A stretch of 5,079 bases of DNA from Phycisphaerales bacterium (lineage in GTDB: Bacteria > Planctomycetota > Phycisphaerae > Sedimentisphaerales > Anaerobacaceae). The position numbers were made by a program, and so were the translations under genes. The notes beneath the pieces are model-generated. The model was not told the origin of the DNA. It was given only the letters and a program-made list of their open reading frames with translations, and ran no database searches. The DNA is taken from contig DSDB01000194.1 in the NCBI GenBank assembly GCA_011057845.1, forward strand, positions 1 to 5,079, in the 5' to 3' direction. How positions within the stretch are numbered: position 1 is the first letter of the stretch; each line of letters opens with the position of its first letter. Of the stretch, positions 1 to 5,079 are shown one piece after another.

Positions 1-329
1 ATCAGACCGAGCAGAAGACCACAGACAACGCGGCCGATCTTCTCAGGGAGATCGCCGAAACTGATCTTCTGCTTGAGCAGGGATGCGCCGACAGCCTGGA
101 GGATAGTGAATGAGAGAACAAAAAGCACGCCGAAGGCGACCGGTTGAGCCCACGGGGTGATCTTCTCACGGCTGATGAGCTGGTTCGCGAGAATCTCGAA
201 GAAGCTGAACGCGACGACAGCGGCGCAGACAGCCAGAACGATAGACAGGACGCCGCGGACAATAGACCCCTGGAGGTAGAGGACGGCCGTGGTCAGTGCG
301 ACGATGACGAGAATAATAAGGCTGCTCAT
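1..329 (-). CDS. CvpA-like integral membrane protein, N-terminal part (runs off the left edge)
   Basis: This reading frame starts with ATG at 329 and stays open for 109 codons to the window edge, so the C-terminus is missing. The visible protein is very hydrophobic. Likely membrane segments lie at about residues 3-19, 24-44 and 61-82, with a fourth beginning near 99. The pattern fits the CvpA/colicin V production family: a helix, a short QGSIVRG turn (20-26), a second helix, a polar stretch, a third helix, then a PEKIGR segment (95-100) leading into a Gly/Leu-rich helix. The start is supported by GGAG eight bases upstream; no ATG, GTG or TTG lies upstream in frame before the stop at 465-467. 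It begins 79 nt after the GspE-like gene on the same strand, so it is probably the third gene of that operon. CvpA proteins are inner-membrane proteins whose molecular role is poorly defined. Family assignment is moderate because it rests on pattern rather than a diagnostic motif and on only part of the protein. Confidence 0.72.
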   Translation of the reverse strand, partial: MSSLIILVIVALTTAVLYLQGSIVRGVLSIVLAVCAAVVAFSFFEILANQLISREKITPWAQPVAFGVLFVLSFTILQAVGASLLKQKISFGDLPEKIGRVVCGLLLGL

Positions 330-337
330 GGGGCTAT

Positions 338-341
338 CTCC
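338..341 (-). promoter_or_regulatory. Ribosome binding site for the CvpA-like gene
   Basis: GGAG on the minus strand lies eight bases before the ATG at 329. It fixes the start of a frame that stays open, without a start codon, back to a stop at 465-467. Confidence 0.6.
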
Positions 342-408
342 GACGGCTCTTGCGTGATTGGGAATCTCCTTTGCGGCCTTGATGAAGGCGCGGTGGACAT
401 CGCAGGGG

Positions 409-2067
409 TCATGGTTCGGCCTTTCCGACGGGGGTGCTCTTCTTGGGCGGGGACAGAACGCGGATCATTTCATTGATGGAGGTCGTCCCATTGATGACCT
501 TGCGCAGGGCTTGTTCCTGGAGCAAGAGCATCTTCGCGCGACGGAATTCGGTGCTGATCTCCTGCATGGTCTTGGCCTTGCGGATGACCTTCTTGAGGTC
601 GTCGTTGAGCATGACCAGCTCGAAGACACCGGTTCGGCCAACGAATCCGGTGCCTTGGCAATGGTCGCAGGTGCTCGGCTTGCCGTGCTTGTCGTAAAGA
701 ACCTTGCCGGCGCGGTAGAGGGCCTTGGTCTTTTCGGGGTTCAAGTTGAACTTCCGCATGAGTTCCTTGTTCGGGGCATAGGCCTGTTTGCATTCGGTGC
801 AGAGGACCCGAAGGAGCCGCTGGTTGCAGATGCCCAGCAGGCCGTGCGAAAGAAGTTTTCGGTCGCCGACGAGTTTCATCCATTTGCGGAGAGCGGTAAT
901 GACGCTGTCGGCCTCGAGAGTGACGTAGACGATCTTCTGATCGATAGCGCCCGAGCAGGCGGCTTGAGCGGCCTTGGTCTCTTCGCAATCGGCCACACCG
1001 ACGATGTCGGGCCCCATGCGTATGACCCTGGCCAGTTCCTCGGCGAATGTCACGCCGGATTTCGCCTGGTCAAAGATCGTCTGCGTGACATTGGGCAGGA
1101 CGCCGGATGTCCGCCGTTCGAGGGTGTTGATGTTGTTGGTGTAAGAGTCGTGGTTGCGGATGAGGGCGTAGAACGTCGTGGTCACGCCGCTGCGTTTCGG
1201 ACCGGAGACAATGAACAGGCCTTCCTTGAGGTCCCGCATGGCGCTGAGCCTCTCGAACTGTTCGGGCATCAGGCCCAGGTCGGTCAGTTTCGTGACGGAC
1301 TCGGCGAGTGACCGGACAAGGCGAATCTGCTCGCCTGCCGTGGAGCCGGCGGTCTGGACTTCCCATTCGAAGGTGTCTTTGTCACGCAGCACCTTGAACT
1401 TGCCTTTCTGTGGCTTGCGCCGCTCTTTGGTGTCGAGGTCGGCGATCTGCTTGAGAAAGGGCAGGAGGAAGTCCATCTGTTCCTTTGTAATCTCCGGCTG
1501 CTGGAAGGCGGCCCCGTCGACGGTGTACGTGACGGCATAGGCCTGCGGGCCGGGGGTGAACGTCACCGTATCGGCGCGGCGCCAGATGGCGTCCGTGACA
1601 AGCTCGAAACAGTGCTTGTAGCCGTAGAATTCGGGCGTACGGGGTTGGGGTAACTCTACCTCGTTCTTGTTGGCCGTGATGAAGACGGTGTTCTTCATCT
1701 CGGACCCCTGGTCGGCGCTGCGGCTGAACAGGCTCTTGATGTGGTCGGCCGTGAGAACACGGTCGAAGTCCATGACGCGGGCATTGCGGTGCTTGACGTA
1801 GACGAGGGCCCCGGTGATGACGGTGATGACGTAAATAAACATCCCGACCAGGTAGATAGGCACCAAAAGCCAGAACAGAACGGCCAGCACGCCGGCCCCG
1901 AGCACGGCGCCCGTCCACAGGGGCCGGTTGGTTTCCACACGCTCCGTATCCTCATAGACCCAGCCGATGAGGGGCCACCACAGGAAGAACAGCACGAGAA
2001 ACGGGATGAACTTGACCAGGGAAATGTAGCCGCCGTAGGCGACGGCGATCACGGCGAAATCCTGCAT
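409..2067 (-). CDS. Membrane-anchored GspE/PilB-family protein with degenerate ATPase motifs (probable pseudo-ATPase)
   Basis: This is a 552-residue relative of the type II secretion / type IV pilus assembly ATPases. Residues 1-92 are hydrophobic, with probable membrane helices at about 16-38, 53-70 and 72-91, followed by a basic KHRNAR stretch that suggests the rest is cytoplasmic. Residues 150-255 match the N2 domain: ADTVTF sits where ASDIHIEP is usual, and ERRKPQKGKF where EKRLPQDGR is usual. The ATPase core follows but its motifs are broken. Walker A is GPKRSGVTTT (289-298), with Val295 for the lysine. The Asp box IEDPVE reads LERRTS (316-321). The Walker B region is PDIVGVADCEE (353-363), with Asp360 where the catalytic Glu is expected. 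The His-box TLH is TLE (Glu385). The two CxxC pairs (Cys423/426 and Cys467/470), typical of the GspE/PilB zinc-binding loop, are kept. The frame is uninterrupted, which argues against decay. It follows pilT by 28 nt. The ATG at 2067 is preferred over that at 2079 because of its ribosome binding site. Loss of ATP hydrolysis is inferred, not shown. Confidence 0.85.
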   Translation of the reverse strand: MQDFAVIAVAYGGYISLVKFIPFLVLFFLWWPLIGWVYEDTERVETNRPLWTGAVLGAGVLAVLFWLLVPIYLVGMFIYVITVITGALVYVKHRNARVMDFDRVLTADHIKSLFSRSADQGSEMKNTVFITANKNEVELPQPRTPEFYGYKHCFELVTDAIWRRADTVTFTPGPQAYAVTYTVDGAAFQQPEITKEQMDFLLPFLKQIADLDTKERRKPQKGKFKVLRDKDTFEWEVQTAGSTAGEQIRLVRSLAESVTKLTDLGLMPEQFERLSAMRDLKEGLFIVSGPKRSGVTTTFYALIRNHDSYTNNINTLERRTSGVLPNVTQTIFDQAKSGVTFAEELARVIRMGPDIVGVADCEETKAAQAACSGAIDQKIVYVTLEADSVITALRKWMKLVGDRKLLSHGLLGICNQRLLRVLCTECKQAYAPNKELMRKFNLNPEKTKALYRAGKVLYDKHGKPSTCDHCQGTGFVGRTGVFELVMLNDDLKKVIRKAKTMQEISTEFRRAKMLLLQEQALRKVINGTTSINEMIRVLSPPKKSTPVGKAEP

Positions 2068-2073
2068 GGGTGA

Positions 2074-2077
2074 CTCC
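2074..2077 (-). promoter_or_regulatory. Ribosome binding site that decides the start of the GspE-like gene
   Basis: GGAG lies six bases upstream of the ATG at 2067 and overlaps the G of an alternative in-frame ATG at 2079. The upstream ATG has no purine-rich sequence before it (GCACCGCAACCGCTT), so initiation at 2067 (552 aa) is more likely than at 2079 (556 aa). Confidence 0.6.
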
Positions 2078-2095
2078 ATAAGCGGTTGCGGTGCG

Positions 2096-3232
2096 CTAGA
2101 GGATGCCGGCGGCGGACGTCTTGATGCCCTTGAGCGCCATTTTGAGCTCTTCTTTGTTGGGGGCGACCTTGAAGGCCTCCTTGGGATCGACCAGACCGTC
2201 GAGAACGAGTCGGGCCAGGTTCTCGGTGAAATCCTGCATCCCTTCCTTGGTGCAGGCCTTGATGACGGCGGGCAGGTCGGCTTCACGCTCCTCGGCGATG
2301 AGCTTCCTGACGGAGGGATTGCCGAGGAGGATTTCCATGGCGGGGACCCGTTCGATCCCCTCCTTGATGCAGGGGACGAGCCTCTGGCTTGCGATGGCGC
2401 GGATGGAGAGGGCGAGGGTCTGTCTTGTGAGGTCTCGTTCATCCTGCGGAAAGAGGTCGAGCATTCGGTGGATGGCCTGCGCGGTGTTGGCGGAGTGAAG
2501 AGTGCCGAAGACCAGGTGGCCGGTCTCGGCGGCCCGCAGGGCGGCCGTTACCGTCTTCATGTCGCGCATCTCCCCGACGAGTACAACGTCGGGGTCCTGA
2601 CGCATCATATAAACAAGGGCCTCATTGAAATCGAGCACATCGATACCGATTTCCCGCTGGGAAACCAGTGCCTTTCTGTCCCGGTAGAGGTACTCAATAG
2701 GGTCCTCAATCGTGACGATGTGGCAGGAGCGATGGGCGTTGATATGGTCGATCATGGCGGCGATGGTGGTGGTCTTCCCGCAGCCGGTAGGCCCAACGAT
2801 CAACACCAGCCCGTCCGGACTGTCGGAAATCTTCGAAAGGACGGGGGGAAGGTTGACACTTTCGAAGGAGGGTATGGTGGAGTTGACACGCCGCGCCGCC
2901 AGACTGATCGCGCCGCGCTGGCGGAAGACGTTCACTCGGAACCGGTCGGATTTGTCGACCTCGTGGGCAAAGTCGATGGTTCCGTGCTCGAGGAAGAAAT
3001 CCTTCTGCACGGGCGAGAACAACGCGAAGACGAGTTCCTCCATTCGGTCTTCGGTCATGACTTCGCCGGTGGTGTTCTTGAGCGAGCCGGACAGGCGGAG
3101 TTTGGGCGGCTGGCCGACCTTGAGGTGGATGTCGCTGGCCTTGGTCTTGGTGGCGAGGCGGAAGTACTTGTTCAACTCGGGATCTCTGGCGTGTGATATC
3201 CCGATTGCGGTCGCCGTCTTCTCTAGTGTCAT
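2096..3232 (-). CDS. pilT: PilT-type twitching motility / pilus retraction ATPase
   Basis: This 378-residue cytoplasmic ATPase belongs to the PilT branch of the secretion ATPase superfamily, close to the usual 340-380 residues. PilT hexamers power type IV pilus retraction at the inner membrane. The N-terminal PAS-like domain carries KASDIHLKVGQPPKLRLSG (31-49). All core motifs are intact: Walker A GPTGCGKTTT (147-156, Lys153), Asp box IEDPIE (175-180), Walker B DVVLVGEMRD (215-224, Glu221) and His box TGHLVFGTLH (237-246, His246). SVRKLIAE (307-314) corresponds to the C-terminal AIRNLIRE motif characteristic of PilT. There is no CxxC zinc motif, which separates it from PilB/GspE. The start at 3232 is chosen for AGAAGG eight bases upstream and because family homology begins near residue 18; the frame is open further upstream to a GTG at 3352. 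It follows a consensus promoter and precedes the degenerate GspE-like gene by 28 nt. No pilin or other pilus genes are visible in this window, so the exact machine it serves is unknown. Confidence 0.93.
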   Translation of the reverse strand: MTLEKTATAIGISHARDPELNKYFRLATKTKASDIHLKVGQPPKLRLSGSLKNTTGEVMTEDRMEELVFALFSPVQKDFFLEHGTIDFAHEVDKSDRFRVNVFRQRGAISLAARRVNSTIPSFESVNLPPVLSKISDSPDGLVLIVGPTGCGKTTTIAAMIDHINAHRSCHIVTIEDPIEYLYRDRKALVSQREIGIDVLDFNEALVYMMRQDPDVVLVGEMRDMKTVTAALRAAETGHLVFGTLHSANTAQAIHRMLDLFPQDERDLTRQTLALSIRAIASQRLVPCIKEGIERVPAMEILLGNPSVRKLIAEEREADLPAVIKACTKEGMQDFTENLARLVLDGLVDPKEAFKVAPNKEELKMALKGIKTSAAGIL

Positions 3233-3240
3233 CTTTTCAT

Positions 3241-3246
3241 CCTTCT
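3241..3246 (-). promoter_or_regulatory. Ribosome binding site for pilT
   Basis: AGAAGG on the minus strand lies eight bases before the ATG at 3232. An ATG at 3240, closer to this site, is in another frame and hits TGA after two more codons, so it cannot start pilT. Confidence 0.6.
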
Positions 3247-3294
3247 GCAAGAAACGGCGAACCCCTGCACCATCGCTTCCTGAGCCGTGGTGTC

Positions 3295-3311
3295 CGACCG
3301 GGAACCGGTCG
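3295..3311 (-). repeat. Perfect inverted repeat in the pilT leader
   Basis: Seven-base arms at 3295-3301 and 3305-3311 (CGACCGG and CCGGTCG) flank a 3-nt loop. It would form a stable GC-rich RNA hairpin about 63 nt upstream of the pilT start, or could be a dyad for a DNA-binding protein about 40 bp downstream of the predicted transcription start. Confidence 0.55.
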
Positions 3312-3357
3312 AGTGTTTCACCGCTGAGTGGGGATACAAACCCTTTATCCACCGCAT

Positions 3358-3386
3358 ATTATAGTGTTTTCGGCGGATTGTGTCAA
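3358..3386 (-). promoter_or_regulatory. Consensus sigma70-type promoter for the pilT operon
   Basis: On the minus strand, TTGACA (3386-3381) is separated by exactly 17 nt (3380-3364) from TATAAT (3363-3358). Both boxes are perfect matches to the housekeeping consensus at the optimal spacing. The expected start of transcription is about 3351-3352. It sits in the gap between mgtE and pilT and points toward pilT, so the pilT, GspE-like and CvpA-like genes are likely transcribed from here independently of mgtE. Confidence 0.85.
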
Positions 3387-3460
3387 CCTCTGGCGGCGGC
3401 CAGGGCGGTTTTCGTGTGAAAAAGGGCGTTAGAGGGTTCCCGGCAGGGGTCGGCCGCGTA

Positions 3461-4837
3461 TCAGCCCGCCAGCGCGATGGCCAGAAGCATGTAGATCGTA
3501 ACGCTTATAGAGTCATTGGCGGTCGTAACGAGCGGGCCGGAGCTGATGGCCGGGTCGATGCCGATCCTTCGGAAGAGGAAAGGCAGCAGCAGGCCAAGCG
3601 TCGTGGACACCATGATGGCGCTAAACATGGCAATGACCATGGCGCTGGCCAGGCGTAGGACGTTGGTTGAGGCATCGGGGGCCCTGGCGACCAGTAGCAT
3701 CCCGCACGCAACGCCGCCCAGGATTCCACAGCATAGCGCCACAAGCAGGGCGATTCGGACCTCGCGCGTGCAAACTTGGGCGAATCTCAGGGCAGCCAGG
3801 CGGCCGGTCGCAAGGCCCGAAACCACGATGGCGGAGGTCTGAAGGCCCGCATTGCCGCTCATGGCCTGGATCATGGGGGCGAATGCCGCGGCCGCAAGGA
3901 AGACAAGCTGGTTGTAGTGCTTGAAGAAGATCATGACCATAGCCGTTACAGCCGTGCCGCAAAGACACGGAAGCAACCAGGTCATCCGGATTCGAGCGGC
4001 GTTGATAACCGAGAAACTGTCGAGCTCCTCGGGATCGGTTCCGGCCATCGAGTAGAGGTCTTCGGCGGCCTCTTCTTCGGCAACCTCGATAATCCGGTCG
4101 GCGGTGATACGCCCGATGAGTCTGTGCTGTGGGTCGACCACCGGCACCACGATCAGGTCGTTCTTGCTGAACACATTTCGGACGGTCTCCTGGTCGTCGC
4201 TGGCGTGAACGTAGATGACGTCGCGGTCCATGAGGTCGACGATGGGGGTTTCCTTGGGTTGCGTCAGCAATAACCGCAAACGGACGTCTCCGACCAGTCT
4301 GTCCTGCTCGTCAACAACATACACACAGTAGAAGTCCTGGTCGATTTCGGCGGCCCGCATCTTCTCGACGGCCTCGGCGACGGTGGCGGTCAGGGGCACC
4401 TTGATGAGCAGGGGGTCCATAATCCCGCCGGCCGAGTCCTCCGAGTAGCTCATAAGCCTGCGGATCTTGGCCGATTCGTCGGGGCCCAGGGCCTGGAGCA
4501 CCTCTTCAGACACATCATCGGGCAGTTCGGCCAGGACGTCGGCGGCGTCATCGTGGTCGAGTTCGGCCACCATCGCGCCGATCTCTCTGGGGCTGAGCAG
4601 GTCGCCCAATTCGCTTCGGGTAGCCTCATCAACCTTCTCGAGGACCTCGCCGGCGGTTTCAGCATCGAGGGCGTCGAAGATCAGGCGTCTCTTCTCGTTG
4701 TCCACCAGTTCAACGATCTCGGCGATGTCGCTCGGACGCTGGTCGGCCAGCGCATGGCTCAGGACGGCCCGATGCTGGGCCTCCAGCAGAGGCTCAATCT
4801 CGTTCAGCAGTATTTTAGGCTGATTCTCAACCACCAT
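3461..4837 (-). CDS. mgtE: MgtE magnesium channel/transporter
   Basis: This 458-residue inner-membrane Mg2+ channel has the full MgtE layout. The N-terminal helical domain (about 1-130) includes the acidic HDDAADVLAELPDD segment (95-108). Two CBS domains follow (about 137-196 and 200-258), beginning after YSEDSAGGIM (131-140). A connecting helix with AEEEAAEDLYSMAG leads to about five membrane helices (roughly 285-305, 311-340, 361-384, 396-423 and 435-457). The family signature is PMIQAMSGNAGLQ (321-333), and the last helix carries DPAISSGPLVTTANDS (428-443), with Asp442 at the position of the conserved pore aspartate. In studied relatives, Mg2+ bound to the cytoplasmic domains closes the channel when cell Mg2+ is high. 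An in-frame GTG at 4846 would add three residues, but it lies inside the AGGTGG ribosome binding site, so ATG at 4837 is preferred. Length is normal and no frame damage is visible. It appears to be its own transcription unit upstream of the pilT promoter, with no evident functional link to pilT. Confidence 0.95.
   Translation of the reverse strand: MVVENQPKILLNEIEPLLEAQHRAVLSHALADQRPSDIAEIVELVDNEKRRLIFDALDAETAGEVLEKVDEATRSELGDLLSPREIGAMVAELDHDDAADVLAELPDDVSEEVLQALGPDESAKIRRLMSYSEDSAGGIMDPLLIKVPLTATVAEAVEKMRAAEIDQDFYCVYVVDEQDRLVGDVRLRLLLTQPKETPIVDLMDRDVIYVHASDDQETVRNVFSKNDLIVVPVVDPQHRLIGRITADRIIEVAEEEAAEDLYSMAGTDPEELDSFSVINAARIRMTWLLPCLCGTAVTAMVMIFFKHYNQLVFLAAAAFAPMIQAMSGNAGLQTSAIVVSGLATGRLAALRFAQVCTREVRIALLVALCCGILGGVACGMLLVARAPDASTNVLRLASAMVIAMFSAIMVSTTLGLLLPFLFRRIGIDPAISSGPLVTTANDSISVTIYMLLAIALAG
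3464..3466 (-). other. C-terminal codon of MgtE; no clear terminator beyond it
   Basis: Between the mgtE stop (3461-3463) and the pilT promoter (3386) the minus strand has only short GC-rich pairings and one run of five T (3421-3417). No strong stem directly precedes that run. Read-through of mgtE transcripts into pilT therefore cannot be excluded. Confidence 0.3.
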
Positions 4838-4842
4838 GACAG

Positions 4843-4848
4843 CCACCT
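4843..4848 (-). promoter_or_regulatory. Ribosome binding site for mgtE that decides its start
   Basis: AGGTGG on the minus strand, one base away from AGGAGG, ends five bases before the ATG at 4837. The alternative GTG start at 4846 is part of this site and has only weak purine content upstream. Confidence 0.6.
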
Positions 4849-4925
4849 GCGTTCTGTTGGGTCCTCATGGACGAAAGGGCCGCCAACACCATGCGCCGCG
4901 ACGTTGGTTGCCCGCTACGACGGTG

Positions 4926-4954
4926 AGAATACCCCCGTGGACAACGCGGGGCAA
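4926..4954 (-). promoter_or_regulatory. Possible mgtE promoter (weak match)
   Basis: On the minus strand, TTGCCC (4954-4949) and TATTCT (4931-4926) are 17 nt apart, each matching four of six consensus bases. The start would be near 4919, giving a leader of about 80 nt before mgtE. This is the best candidate seen upstream of mgtE, but matches of this quality occur by chance. Confidence 0.3.
4933..4951. repeat. GC-rich inverted repeat upstream of mgtE
   Basis: The arms CCCCGTG (4933-4939) and CGCGGGG (4945-4951) pair over seven positions, with one G-T wobble when read on the plus strand, around a 5-nt loop. On the plus strand five T (4957-4961) follow after five bases, giving a loose terminator-like shape. 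On the minus strand the dyad lies within the spacer of the weak mgtE promoter candidate, where it could be an operator. Its function is not determined. Confidence 0.35.
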
Positions 4955-5037
4955 TGTTTTTCCGGGTTGCCGACGGCGGTTGTTCGACCCGGTCTGCAAG
5001 CAGGGCGACCGCGGGGGCAATCCGGGCGAAAATGTTC

Positions 5038-5066
5038 TTGGCTTTCGGGCCGGATTCGTGTACAAT
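5038..5066 (+). promoter_or_regulatory. Possible promoter for a divergent gene beyond the right edge
   Basis: On the plus strand, TTGGCT (5038-5043) and TACAAT (5061-5066) are separated by 17 nt. The -10 box matches five of six consensus bases and the -35 begins TTG. Transcription would start near 5072 and run out of the window, implying a gene divergent from mgtE just outside. The segment 4838-5079 otherwise contains no gene I can support. Confidence 0.45.
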
Positions 5067-5079
5067 ATGAGGGTGAAGC

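Larger units (their letters stand above)
3233..3351 (-). promoter_or_regulatory. Predicted 5' leader of the pilT operon, with a hairpin
   Basis: The distance from the expected transcription start (about 3351) to the pilT ATG is about 119 nt. The leader contains a perfect inverted repeat, CGACCGG / CCGGTCG, with a 3-nt loop (3295-3311). A weaker 5-bp pairing, GGATA / TATCC, lies near its 5' end. No T-run follows the hairpin, so it is not an intrinsic terminator. I do not recognise a known riboswitch. The leader is open in frame with pilT from a GTG at 3352. Confidence 0.45.

Noticed and set aside
2..262. 86-codon minus-strand frame at the left edge, rich in Ser and Arg
   Set aside because: It is a shadow in another frame of the hydrophobic CvpA-like gene.
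326..400. 24-codon minus-strand frame starting at 400, whose TGA overlaps the ATG of the CvpA-like gene (ATGA)
   Set aside because: It has no ribosome binding site and a Pro/Arg/Ser-rich composition. The overlap alone is not enough to call a gene.
330..464. In-frame upstream extension of the CvpA-like gene, which reads as plausible protein (for example HRAFIKAAKEIPNHARAV)
   Set aside because: No ATG, GTG or TTG occurs in this stretch before the stop at 465-467, and GGAG is well placed for the ATG at 329.
358..1311. Long plus-strand open frame (317 codons) opposite the GspE-like gene
   Set aside because: It lies wholly antisense to a gene with clear family motifs, has no recognisable domain, and its openness is explained by the codon use of the GC-rich opposite strand.
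2080..2442. N-terminal extension of the GspE-like gene to 2442 (about 121 extra residues)
   Set aside because: The extension overlaps the 3' end of pilT in another frame and is low-complexity Ser/Pro/Arg-rich sequence typical of a shadow. A ribosome binding site supports the start at 2067.
2066..3196. Long plus-strand open frame (376 codons) opposite pilT
   Set aside because: It is antisense to an intact PilT with all motifs. The composition is rich in Gly, Asp, Val and Glu, typical of a mirror frame, and no domain is visible.
3233..3351. Cyclic-di-GMP (GEMM-type) riboswitch in the pilT leader, tempting because of the pilus gene downstream
   Set aside because: The conserved GEMM core sequences are not present; only a simple hairpin is visible.
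4865..5065. 66-codon minus-strand frame upstream of mgtE
   Set aside because: It begins inside the plus-strand -10 candidate, is rich in Arg and Pro, and shows no domain or ribosome binding site.
1..5079. Mobile elements, CRISPR arrays, tRNA/rRNA genes, direct repeats
   Set aside because: I looked for repeated blocks, terminal inverted repeats, transposase motifs and tRNA-like ends on both strands and saw none.

Overview
The window looks like ordinary chromosomal DNA from a GC-rich, Gram-negative-type bacterium. All four recognisable genes lie on the minus strand. The mixture of genes (PilT, a GspE/PilB relative, a CvpA-like membrane protein, MgtE) would suit a Planctomycetota/Phycisphaerae-like organism or another environmental phylum. 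That placement is a guess from gene style; no taxonomic marker is present.

Read in the direction of transcription (right to left): the segment 5079-4838 carries no convincing gene but has promoter-like sequence facing both ways. It leads into mgtE (4837-3461), a complete CBS-domain magnesium channel. A 228-nt gap follows. It contains a textbook sigma70-type promoter on the minus strand (TTGACA, 17-nt spacer, TATAAT, 3386-3358) and an mRNA leader of about 119 nt with a strong hairpin. Next comes pilT (3232-2096), an intact PilT-type retraction ATPase. After 28 nt comes a 552-residue GspE/PilB-family protein (2067-409). This second protein is the most interesting object in the window: its N-terminus is built from about three membrane helices instead of the usual N1 domain. 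Its Walker A lysine, Asp-box acid, catalytic glutamate and His-box histidine are all replaced, while the two CxxC zinc-type pairs remain. After a further 79 nt, a CvpA-like polytopic membrane protein starts at 329 and runs off the left edge.

Working model (inference): pilT, the membrane-anchored pseudo-ATPase and the CvpA-like gene form one operon driven by the consensus promoter. An active hexameric ATPase would be encoded with a catalytically degenerate, membrane-bound paralogue that could serve as a docking platform, regulator or hetero-oligomeric partner. mgtE appears to be a separate upstream unit. No RNA genes, CRISPR arrays, insertion sequences or integration sites were seen.
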